DNA from: Prolixibacteraceae bacterium UBA6029
GTDB taxonomy: Bacteria; Bacteroidota; Bacteroidia; Bacteroidales; Prolixibacteraceae
NCBI GenBank assembly: GCA_002429385.1
Contig: DIZL01000042.1
Location: 1 to 45,909, forward strand
DNA length: 45,909 nucleotides
Reading direction: 5' to 3'
Shown here: positions 15,586-22,298 of the stretch, piece by piece
Layout of the letters: each line of letters starts with the position of its first letter
How positions within the stretch are numbered: position 1 is the stretch's first letter
Notes under the pieces: model-generated
Told to the model about the DNA's origin: nothing
The model's input: only the letters and a program-made list of their open reading frames with translations
Databases searched by the model: none
Made by a program: the position numbers and the translations under genes

Positions 15586-16410
15586 TTAGTTTGCGATTCC
15601 GAAATCAATTAACAAAGTCTCCAGGTCTTCCATTTCCAATGGTTTTGGAATAACGAAATTGGTGTTTTCGTTTATGGCTTTGGATAACTTACGGTATTCC
15701 TCAGCCTGATTATGTGTTGGTTCAAATTCGATGACCGTCTTACGATTAATTTCAGCACGCTGAACCATGTTGTCGCGTGGAACAAAGTGGATCATTTTTG
15801 TTCCCAACTGACGGGCCAGTTCTTCGATCATTTCACGTTCGTTGTCCACATTGCGTGAATTACAGATCAGTCCGCCCAAACGGACAATTCCAGCCTGAGC
15901 GTATTTTTTAATTCCTTTACAAATATTGTTGGCAGCGTACATGGCCATCATTTCACCTGAAACAACGATGTAGATTTCTTCGGCCTTCCCTTCCCTCATC
16001 GGCATGGCAAAACCTCCGCAAACCACATCACCCAATACATCATAAAAGGTATAATCGATCTTGTATTTTTCATCCCATCCACCTAGCTGTTCCAGTAGGT
16101 TAATTGAGGTGATGATTCCACGACCGGCGCATCCAACGCCTGGTTCCGGCCCACCTGATTCAACACAACGGGTTCCGCCAAATCCAGGTTTCACAACATC
16201 ATCGAGGTCGATATCCTCACCTTCTTCCCGAAGGGTATCCAGAACTGTTTTCTGGGCCAGTCCACCCAGCAGCAAACGAGTTGAGTCCGCTTTCGGGTCA
16301 CAACCCACTACCATAATATTAAATCCTGCCTCTGCTAATCCTGCAACTGTGTTTTGAGTGGTTGTGGATTTACCGATTCCACCTTTACCATAAATTGCGA
16401 TCTTTCTCAT
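15586..16410 (-). CDS. nifH: Nitrogenase iron protein NifH
   Basis: NifH is the ATP-driven reductase that feeds electrons to NifDK and also takes part in FeMo-co and P-cluster maturation. The 274-residue protein has the P-loop GKGGIGKSTTT at residues 8-18, the cluster cysteines Cys94 (GVGCAGRGI) and Cys131 (GDVVCGGFAMP), and the switch DPKADSTR. Arg97 corresponds to the ADP-ribosylation arginine of other NifH proteins. It is the first gene of the operon, with 407 bp of leader holding paired palindromes. Bchl/ChlL and NflH relatives are excluded by context. Confidence 0.97.
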   Translation of the reverse strand: MRKIAIYGKGGIGKSTTTQNTVAGLAEAGFNIMVVGCDPKADSTRLLLGGLAQKTVLDTLREEGEDIDLDDVVKPGFGGTRCVESGGPEPGVGCAGRGIITSINLLEQLGGWDEKYKIDYTFYDVLGDVVCGGFAMPMREGKAEEIYIVVSGEMMAMYAANNICKGIKKYAQAGIVRLGGLICNSRNVDNEREMIEELARQLGTKMIHFVPRDNMVQRAEINRKTVIEFEPTHNQAEEYRKLSKAINENTNFVIPKPLEMEDLETLLIDFGIAN

Positions 16411-16580
16411 TTCTGTATTTTTAAGGGTTAAACTTTCTTGTTTGGCAGAAGCATTACGACAATGATGCCAAGTAAGTCCAAAGTTTCAGGTTTCAGGTTT
16501 CAGGATTCAAACTATATGTTGGAAATCTGTAACTTAGGAGAGGTAATATTTTCATGAAAAATATTGTGGCAGGAAATAAT

Positions 16581-16596
16581 CCTACGTTTTGGTAGG
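16581..16596. promoter_or_regulatory. Palindrome CCTACCAAAACGTAGG, copy 1 (candidate activator site)
   Basis: CCTAC and GTAGG arms surround a short centre. The same 16 bases, extended by two more identical bases on the right, recur exactly 100 bp further from nifH. It lies about 170 bp upstream of the nifH ATG, an enhancer-like distance. The expected TGT-N10-ACA NifA site of Proteobacteria is not what is seen. Confidence 0.6.
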
Positions 16597-16680
16597 AAAT
16601 GCAGAAGTGGCGTACCAAACGTGTTGCAGGGCATGAAGTCAATGCAGGCAAGGGTTTAAAGGGACTTAATATTGGCTTAA

Positions 16681-16696
16681 CCTACGTTTTGGTAGG
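16681..16696. promoter_or_regulatory. Palindrome CCTACCAAAACGTAGG, copy 2 (candidate activator site)
   Basis: Identical to the copy at 16581-16596, start-to-start spacing exactly 100 bp (about nine to ten helical turns). It lies about 270 bp upstream of the nifH ATG. Confidence 0.6.
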
Positions 16697-16817
16697 AATA
16701 GCATGTCAGAAATGATGAAGGGGAAAAAAAGAAAATTGAGATGTGCGATGATGGAATTAAAGGAGTTGGTTTGGAAGGCTGATAAGATAAAATTCAGGAA
16801 CGAAATAATATGATACT

Positions 16818-17285
16818 TTAAAGCTTCCGTTCCCAAAACATCATCAGGGGAACACAATCGGAAAACCCCATCTTTTTGTAAAGCGATTTTGCGTTGAGAT
16901 TGTCTTCCCGGACTTCAAGATTGATACGGCAATACCCGTTTTGAAAAGCAAAATTGATTATTCCCGCAAGCAGAAATTGGCCAGCGCCTATATTTCGAAA
17001 TTCAGGAGCGATAATAAGATCATGAATATTAAGGATTGGTTTTGCCTTGAATGTAGAAAAGTTGTGGTTGCAGTTGGCTATACCAGCGAATTGATCGCCA
17101 AGAAGAACAAAGAATCCGAGATAACCAGTATAGGCTTTTAATCCGGCAATTATTTTTGGTGCAAAACCTTCTTCCATCTCAGCATTGTTTCCCATCGGAT
17201 CGCACATATAATCATTAAGCAATTTTATTAATTGCCAGGCATGTAATTCGTTCTGAAGATCGACAGGCAAGATTGAGAGTTCCAT
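16818..17285 (-). CDS. GNAT-family N-acetyltransferase
   Basis: This 155-residue protein has the GNAT fold: IHDLIIAPEFRNIGAGQFLLAGII is the motif-A acetyl-CoA loop (R-N-x-G-x-G/A pattern), and LEVREDNLNAKSLYKKMGF is the motif-B helix typical of the superfamily. The substrate is not predictable. I use the ATG at 17283-17285 (MELSILPVD), since the longer frame begins with a TTG and adds non-homologous residues. It lies between nifA and nifH on the same strand, with a 116-bp gap to nifA. A link to nitrogen fixation is possible only by position. Confidence 0.8.
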   Translation of the reverse strand: MELSILPVDLQNELHAWQLIKLLNDYMCDPMGNNAEMEEGFAPKIIAGLKAYTGYLGFFVLLGDQFAGIANCNHNFSTFKAKPILNIHDLIIAPEFRNIGAGQFLLAGIINFAFQNGYCRINLEVREDNLNAKSLYKKMGFSDCVPLMMFWERKL

Positions 17286-17401
17286 GTAAAAATAATTTGG
17301 TGAAAGAATAAGACTTAATAAAGGTAAGGTATTCCGGGACGGCAATACCAAGTGGAATTACAGTATCACTTTGAACCTCTCGGTGGAAAATTACCAATCC
17401 A

Positions 17402-18961
17402 TCAGACTTTAAATCTCCAGGCATCAATATTGTATTTTTTCAGGCGGATGCCAAGCAATCGTTCAGTGACCTTTAATTCTTCCGAAGCTTTGGCTATATT
17501 GCCTTTTGAACTGACCAATGCTTCCCGGATCAATTGTTTTTCAACTTGCTCAATGGTATAGGTCATGCCCCCTGAAGCCTTCGTGTTGGTCGAATCGGCA
17601 GTTTGCAAGGATGGTGGCAGATCGTAACTGTGAATTACATTGTCTTTGCTGAGTATACATGCTCTTTCAATGCAATTCTCCAATTCACGGATGTTGCCCG
17701 GCCAACGGTAAACCATCAGCATATTCAGGGCTGAGGTAGTAATCCGGGTAATTTTCGATTTATTGCGTAGATTGAATTTTTCAATGAAATGATCGACCAA
17801 TGATGGGATGTCGTTACGACGATCTCGTAAGGGGGGCATAAAGATCGGGAATACATTGATGCGATAGTATAAATCTTCGCGAAATTCGTTGTTCTGAATC
17901 ATATCTTCCAAATTCCTGTTGGTCGCACAAACAATGCGAACATCTATTTTAATGGTTTCTGTTCCGCCCAACCGTTCGAACTCTCGTTGCTGAATAAGTC
18001 GCAATAATTTCACCTGAGTCGAAAGGGGGATATCGCCAATTTCATCCAGAAAAATAGTGCCGCCATCGGCAAGTTCAAAGCGACCTTTCCGTCGTGCTTC
18101 AGCCCCTGTAAAAGCACCTTTCTCATGACCGAACAATTCACTTTCGATCAATGTATCAGGCAAGGCCGAACAGTTTACCTTGATGAAACTTTTTTTGGCA
18201 CGTGGACTTGAAAAGTGAATCGTATCGGCAATCAGTTCTTTCCCAATTCCACTTTCGCCTCTGATTAAAACTGTTGAGTTGGTTTCTGCAACCATATTGA
18301 CCAATGAATAAACATCACGCATTTTGCTTGAATTTCCAACGATATTTCCAGGTCTGAAATCTTTTTCAAGTTGGCTTTGCAATAGAACATTTTTCTGCTT
18401 CAATACCTCAATTTCTTCAAGACGTTCCTGTTTGCTTCGGACACTCCTGGCAATCATTGATCCAATAATCGACAATAGTCGGTTATCTTCATCATATAAA
18501 ATATGTGGATTGTAAATTCGAATCACACTTAGTGTTCCGGTAACTTTGCCATCTTCAATAATCGGGGTGCATATAAAGGTAAGTTCTTGACCATCTTTGG
18601 TTAAGTCTTGGCCGGTACGGTTCAGAAATAAGCTTGATTTTGAAATTTTATCAATAATTACTGCTCGAGAAAGTTCAACCACACGACCAATAATACCTTC
18701 ACCAAGCTTGTAGCGACCGCGTGCCTGTTGCACCGCACTGTAGCCATAGGCAGCCTCGATCATGATACTTTCTGACTCCCGGTTAAAGATGGTCAGAAAA
18801 CTGCGTTCGGCATCCAGACACCGAACTACCATCTCAAGGATTCCAGACAAATCGCTTTTCAATTCCTTGCTTTGAATTAATCGTTGACTGATATCAGCAA
18901 GCAATTCAAGTTCCTTCATCCCATAACATTCATCGCCTGCCTTATTACATTTGAATTCCAT
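17402..18961 (-). CDS. nifA: NifA-type sigma54-dependent transcriptional activator
   Basis: This 519-residue enhancer-binding protein should activate nif promoters with sigma54 RNA polymerase. It has an N-terminal GAF domain (about 20-175), a short coiled linker (178-200), an AAA+ domain with Walker A GESGIGKE (235-242), the sigma54-contacting GAFTGA loop (282-287) and Walker B GGTIFLDEIGD (300-310), and a C-terminal Fis-type HTH (about 480-515). The HTH end matches anaerobe-type NifA. The interdomain Cys-x4-Cys oxygen-sensing motif of rhizobial NifA is absent; Cys430 and Cys435 at the AAA+ end and Cys5/Cys12 at the N terminus are the notable cysteines. It lies upstream of nifH on the same strand. 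Confidence 0.9.
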   Translation of the reverse strand: MEFKCNKAGDECYGMKELELLADISQRLIQSKELKSDLSGILEMVVRCLDAERSFLTIFNRESESIMIEAAYGYSAVQQARGRYKLGEGIIGRVVELSRAVIIDKISKSSLFLNRTGQDLTKDGQELTFICTPIIEDGKVTGTLSVIRIYNPHILYDEDNRLLSIIGSMIARSVRSKQERLEEIEVLKQKNVLLQSQLEKDFRPGNIVGNSSKMRDVYSLVNMVAETNSTVLIRGESGIGKELIADTIHFSSPRAKKSFIKVNCSALPDTLIESELFGHEKGAFTGAEARRKGRFELADGGTIFLDEIGDIPLSTQVKLLRLIQQREFERLGGTETIKIDVRIVCATNRNLEDMIQNNEFREDLYYRINVFPIFMPPLRDRRNDIPSLVDHFIEKFNLRNKSKITRITTSALNMLMVYRWPGNIRELENCIERACILSKDNVIHSYDLPPSLQTADSTNTKASGGMTYTIEQVEKQLIREALVSSKGNIAKASEELKVTERLLGIRLKKYNIDAWRFKV

Positions 18962-18988
18962 AACAATTATCTTTTTGACAATGAATAA

Positions 18989-19010
18989 TCCAATGTTCTA
19001 TCTATTTGAG
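18989..19010. repeat. nifA-leader repeat, copy 1 (TCCAATGTT...CTATTTGAG)
   Basis: TCCAATGTT followed by CTATCTATTTGAG recurs with one deletion and one substitution at 19109-19129. This copy lies about 30-50 bp upstream of the nifA ATG. It could be a regulator site or a promoter duplicate. Confidence 0.5.
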
Positions 19011-19108
19011 CAAATATCAAGTTATTTATCTCATATAGTTATAAAAGTAAACAATTTGCTTTCAATTTAATGAATAATTAACAAGTTGAATGAATTCTAC
19101 ATTTTATA

Positions 19109-19129
19109 TCCAATGTTATACTATTTGAG
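19109..19129. repeat. nifA-leader repeat, copy 2
   Basis: TCCAATGTT followed by ATACTATTTGAG, 120 bp from copy 1 and in the same orientation. Its end touches the last codons of the AraC-family pseudogene. Confidence 0.5.
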
Positions 19130-19645
19130 TTTAAATTGATTGGAAAATGATGCGGGCTGCTCTAATCCATCTTTCTGGCAATTTCTCTCAGTGAAATTTT
19201 GTCTTCTATGGACAGTGCTTTAATCAGCTCAATCTTTTGTAGGATAATATATTTTTCAGGAGTAATGGGTCAACTTTAGAAAATATTTTGGATATCGTTT
19301 GGTAGCTTCTTCCCAGCTTCTCGACCAGGTATTCCGATTCACGAATAACTGAAACCACATTGTTCATATAATGGACGAGTTCAATGATTGTTTGCTTTAT
19401 TTGTTCGACCAGTATTTCATCTTTGTTCTTTACAAAGTTCCATCCCCAAATTTTGCCAAGCTTCTTCTATTTGGGTTATGCTTATTATTTCAGGATCGTA
19501 AATTATGGTAGCTTCACCGAGTTTAACTTCAATAACAGTTATACCAATCTTGGTCAGATCCTCTTTTACCAAACGAATATAGCTGGAACATATCATATTT
19601 TTATAAAAATCCGATGGTTGATATCCCTTTTCTGTTGATCCATCT
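19128..19645 (-). pseudogene. AraC-family regulator with HMA-like N-terminal domain, frameshifted
   Basis: Read on the minus strand in three frames this recovers a typical Bacteroidota regulator. First comes CSSYIRLVKEDLTKIGIT and VKLGEATIIYDPEI, a heavy-metal-domain-like start. A shift leads to EILVEQIKQTIIELVHYM and YLVEKLGRSYQTISKIFS. Another leads to EKYIILQKIELIKALSIEDK and SLREIARKMD, the first AraC helix-turn-helix. Another ends in SFSNQFKLK and a stop. The intact family continues with a second HTH, missing here. At least three frameshifts and one in-frame stop make it non-functional. In its family such proteins often control metal or stress genes. Confidence 0.65.
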
Positions 19646-20062
19646 TGCTAACGGGAATTAAGAGTAAAAATGCAAATAAGTAATTTCAGATTGCATTCTG
19701 TAATGAAGATCCCTGAATCATATGATTTGATGTAAAATTCTCGAATCCGGTTCGTTTCTCAATAAAACCTTGCAAGAACCTAACAAAATTAACAAGCAAC
19801 TCGAAAGTAAACTTGTAATTGATTGATATTGAGTTCTAATATATGACTCGATTTGACTACCACAAATCAAATTTGGTGTTAAGCTAGAGAATAGCCAGTT
19901 TAGAGAATGTTCCACTTGAAAGCAACCAAATCCAACATTTATAAAAAACTAATTTTGTCAATTCTGACAATAATAATAAATAACGTCAGTAACTACCAAA
20001 AATAAACCCACTAAACAGTATATGAAATCAACCAGAAATCCACTCAAAAAAATCCAAAAGGG
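19646..20062. other. AT-rich gene-free stretch
   Basis: I see no coding frame, RNA gene or repeat that I can support in these ~417 bp. The sequence is AT-rich and probably decayed DNA between the AraC pseudogene and the Argonaute-like remnant. Confidence 0.5.
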
Positions 20063-20092
20063 CACTCAAGGGCACTCCAGATGGGCACTCCA
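20063..20092. repeat. Three copies of GGGCACTC(C/A)A
   Basis: The octamer GGGCACTC occurs three times within 30 bp (after AAAA, then after AA, then after GAT), and once more at the left end of the window near 275. It may be an insertion or recombination scar. Confidence 0.45.
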
Positions 20093-20106
20093 GAAAATAA
20101 AAAAGA

Positions 20107-20124
20107 CCTTACATCGCTGTAAGG
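20107..20124. other. Stem-loop CCTTACA/TGTAAGG
   Basis: A perfect 7-bp inverted repeat around TCGC, preceded by A-rich sequence (AAAATAAAAAAGA). On the minus strand it is followed by a T-rich run, so it could be a rho-independent terminator for minus-strand transcripts, although no intact gene ends here. Confidence 0.5.
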
Positions 20125-20154
20125 TATTGATAATAAAAGTGGAGAATATCGGAA

Positions 20155-20170
20155 TCCCGAGTCCTCGGGA
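20155..20170. other. Stem-loop TCCCGAG/CTCGGGA
   Basis: A perfect 7-bp GC-rich inverted repeat with a 2-nt centre, just upstream of the Argonaute-like remnant. The centre is too tight for a good RNA hairpin unless the terminal pairs open, so it may be a DNA site or scar. Confidence 0.45.
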
Positions 20171-20179
20171 TGACCTTTT

Positions 20180-20499
20180 GACTACACTGATAAAGAACAA
20201 TTGAAAGAACTCCGTGTAATCAAAGAACTGATTGACCAGGTTTATCAGTCTAGCCGCATGTATTGGAAATCCGTCCGGCAGCAAAACTTGCCGGTCACAA
20301 TCAAATACCCCAAATGGTCGCCCAAATAGCATCCCACTTCGATGGTGTCGAAATCCTGGTTCATCCACGGTTAAAGGATCATTATCCACTGGTTGGTATT
20401 CAGCAATTCAACGGACAGGAGCTTAAACTTCCACTGGATACGCGGTTTTATCCCTCGTTGGAGAAGTTGGGTGAGCACCGGAGAAGGTTTGGGGTATAA
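20180..20499 (+). pseudogene. Remnant resembling the C-terminal PIWI end of a prokaryotic Argonaute, joined to an unknown tail
   Basis: Starting DYTDKEQLKELRVIKELID, the plus strand reads QVYQSSRMYWKSVRQQNLPV then TIKYP, which from memory resembles the last helix and strand of long bacterial Argonaute PIWI domains. A one-base deletion after TIKYP moves the frame; restored, it continues MVAQIASHFDG as expected. It then departs into HPRLKDHYPLVGIQQFNGQE and ends RRRFGV and a TAA, a tail I do not recognise. No start codon or upstream domains remain. The Argonaute call is from recalled sequence, not a search, and could be wrong. The frameshift and truncation are inferred from the same comparison. 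Confidence 0.4.
20362..20499 (+). repeat. 138-bp duplicated gene end, copy A
   Basis: This segment and 20693-20830 have the same length, about 17 mismatches by my count and no indels. Both end at a stop in the same frame. The encoded 45-residue tails differ at only four positions. Confidence 0.8.
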
Positions 20500-20692
20500 A
20501 TGCCAGAAATGAAGATTAATGGATTAAAAGTTGTTACGTCTGATTTTAGCCACAAAGCTTTAATAAAGATAGGTCAACGCCTTAGTTTAAGTACTGTTTT
20601 AGTACTGTATAAGTACAAAGTCATGAGTTTTAGTATTTAAAACAATGGTAAACTGTATTTAATCTATGGAATTGGTAAAGCTTTATTGAATT

Positions 20693-20830
20693 CATCCTCT
20701 ACTAAAGGATCATTATCCATTATTAGGTATTCAGCAATTCAATGGTCAGGAGCTTAAACTTCCATCGGATTCGAGGTTTTATCCTTCGTTGGAGAAGTTG
20801 GGTGAACACCGGAGAAGGTTTGGGGTGTAA
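20693..20830 (+). repeat. 138-bp duplicated gene end, copy B
   Basis: Encodes HPLLKDHYPLLGIQQFNGQE followed by a segment ending EHRRRFGV and a TAA, matching copy A. There is no start codon and no extended frame upstream, so it is a gene tail without a body. The 193 bp between the copies hold no gene I can support. Confidence 0.8.
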
Positions 20831-20867
20831 ATTATTTCTCAAATCGGATCATAGGCAGAACGTGCAG

Positions 20868-21041
20868 AACGTGCAGTAATTTATGGAAAGGGTGTCGGTC
20901 AGAATAGACGTATCCCAAATCCCTTTTTCTCTGTTCGCAGAACCCTTCCGAGATTATCGTACCAAACCGTAGAGACTGAGCCATCGTTACCTGTTTGGCT
21001 TATCCCATAAACCGACTCAGTTAGTTTATGGGTGCCTGTTC
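20868..21041 (-). pseudogene. RHS/YD-repeat protein fragment
   Basis: On the minus strand this reads LTESVYGISQTGNDGSVS then TVWYDNLGRVLRTEKKGFG, a classic RHS-repeat pattern (YDNLGR). A frameshift then leads to ILTDTLS. RHS proteins are long secreted or surface toxins with many such repeats; only one or two repeats survive here, with a frameshift and no start. It is a remnant of a much larger gene, probably brought in or left by rearrangement. Confidence 0.65.
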
Positions 21042-21130
21042 ACACGTAAGTTATTGAAGATTAGTTCCAAATTGTACTCCAAACTGAGATGAGGGTAACA
21101 ATTGCTGAGTGCTATCCCAATCTGCATTGG

Positions 21131-21182
21131 TGAGTTCGTGAGTTCGTGAGTTCGCAAGTTCGCAAGTTCGCAAGTTCGCAAG
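21131..21182. repeat. 8-bp tandem array (TTCGTGAG/TTCGCAAG)
   Basis: About six 8-bp units: first TTCGTGAG copies, then TTCGCAAG copies. The unit is complementary to the array at 21251-21277, so the two could fold into one long hairpin with a ~70-nt loop. The arrays are too short and too regular for CRISPR. Confidence 0.75.
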
Positions 21183-21250
21183 CTTCTTTATTTATGGAAT
21201 CATCAACTGTTGAAACGGTCTAATTGAAACCCGGAAAAGTAAAAATATAC

Positions 21251-21277
21251 GAACTTGCGAACTTGCGAACTTGCGAA
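21251..21277. repeat. Inverted 8-bp tandem array (CTTGCGAA)
   Basis: Three units of CTTGCGAA, the reverse complement of the TTCGCAAG units at 21151-21182. The ~70 bp between the arrays show no gene. Confidence 0.75.
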
Positions 21278-21464
21278 ACCAGCCACTGTTTAACGCAAGA
21301 TCAGTGCTCCTGGCTCTCTTGCTGAAGCATAAGAATAGTCTAAAGGCCTTGGCACTCCCGACGTATCAAACCCGTCAGGTGCAGATTGCCTGTCAGCAAG
21401 GGCATGCAAATCAGCGCCCCCGATCGGGATCATTTTTACAGGCGGAAATTAGAGGATGAGTAGA
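21278..21464. other. Unassigned sequence between the repeat array and abiEii
   Basis: A 62-codon frame runs here on the plus strand (ends SGSFLQAEIRG), but I recognise nothing and its composition looks non-coding. It is most likely more debris from the same degraded region. Its GC content is higher than that of the AT-rich stretches before it. Confidence 0.35.
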
Positions 21465-22298
21465 CTAAATCTCAAACCGGATCATATCGGCCAAATGTGT
21501 GAAATATTCGGTAGACCAGATATCCAATTCTACGGGATTTTTAATGAATGGCCTGACATCGGCCTTTACCATTTCGATATTGGTTTTCAATATTACTTCC
21601 TTGAGTATCTGAATAAAATTATTTTGTGTTAACTCACCAACGGGTAATGATCCAAACTGGATGGTTCGTTCACTCAGATGTTGAAAATTTAATGGCGTAT
21701 TGTTTCTGACATACCATTCGAAATCATACCAGTCACGTCCTTTTACCCTGTTTTTCCAGCTTCGGAAAAGCAGTGCATGCATTTTTCCGGCATACAAATC
21801 AGGCAGGGTATAACAACGGGCCATAAATGAAAAGGGAAGCAATAAGAATTTTTCTTCAGTAATAAACCCCAAAGGAGGATTTGTATCGACTTCAATCTTG
21901 ATTTTAATGGTGCGTTCAGTCCGAAACTGCATGTTATAGACCGCAGTATCATCTTTCAAAAAAGCAGACTCAACATTGGTTTGTATTTTCTTTTTCTTCT
22001 TATAGATCACAACATCCCTGCCAAGGGCATTAAATTCCATTTTTATAGATTCAAAATAATCTTCAAGCCTAAAATCCACTTCAGATTGTAAGAGGGAAAA
22101 ATCCATGTCCTCAGAAAATCGCTGCAGTCCATAAAAAATACGAAGGCATGTGCCTCCATAAAAAGCGGCTTTATTGAAAAAACCGCCCCGGTATAATCCT
22201 GCAAGGGCTACCTGTTGCATCACTTCATGTTGGGCATTTACAGAATCTATATCAGTCAGAATCTCATACCGGGATAACATTTGATCAAATAAATTCAT
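21465..22298 (-). CDS. abiEii: AbiEii/AbiGii-type nucleotidyltransferase toxin
   Basis: This 277-residue protein belongs to the AbiEii family of nucleotidyltransferase toxins from type IV toxin-antitoxin and abortive-infection systems. Characteristic motifs are present: YGGTCLRIFYGLQRFSEDMDFSL (residues 47-69, with the GG-T and D-x-D catalytic-type pattern), the lysine segment AGKMHALLFR (170-179) and KGRDWYDFEWY (186-196). The relatives AbiEii and MenT block growth by transferring nucleotides to RNA, MenT to tRNA. Its ATG overlaps the stop of abiEi by 4 bp. All motifs look intact. The target here is unknown. Confidence 0.85.
   Translation of the reverse strand: MNLFDQMLSRYEILTDIDSVNAQHEVMQQVALAGLYRGGFFNKAAFYGGTCLRIFYGLQRFSEDMDFSLLQSEVDFRLEDYFESIKMEFNALGRDVVIYKKKKKIQTNVESAFLKDDTAVYNMQFRTERTIKIKIEVDTNPPLGFITEEKFLLLPFSFMARCYTLPDLYAGKMHALLFRSWKNRVKGRDWYDFEWYVRNNTPLNFQHLSERTIQFGSLPVGELTQNNFIQILKEVILKTNIEMVKADVRPFIKNPVELDIWSTEYFTHLADMIRFEI

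Larger units (their letters stand above)
16411..16817. promoter_or_regulatory. nifH upstream control region
   Basis: The 407-bp gap between nifH and the acetyltransferase gene holds two identical palindromes (16581-16596 and 16681-16696) and a diverged third copy at 16611-16623. Closer to nifH there is a TTTCAGG tandem repeat (about 16480-16505) and a weak sigma54-like TTGGCAT at 16465-16471 (minus strand). A sigma54 promoter is expected because a NifA-type activator is encoded nearby. I could not find a clean GG-N10-GC match. The gap contains no gene I can support. Confidence 0.6.

Noticed and set aside
16457..16472. Sigma54 -24/-12 promoter at TTGGCATCATTGTCG upstream of nifH
   Set aside because: The -24 GG is present but the -12 half reads TCGT instead of TTGC, and a second candidate (TTGGACTTACTTGGC) has GG-GC spacing short by one. 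Neither is good enough to call.
20107..20124. tRNA or tmRNA fragment at the CCTTACA/TGTAAGG hairpin
   Set aside because: Only a single short stem is present, with no T-arm, anticodon arm or CCA.
21131..21277. CRISPR array
   Set aside because: Units are 8 bp and tandem without spacers, and no cas gene is nearby.
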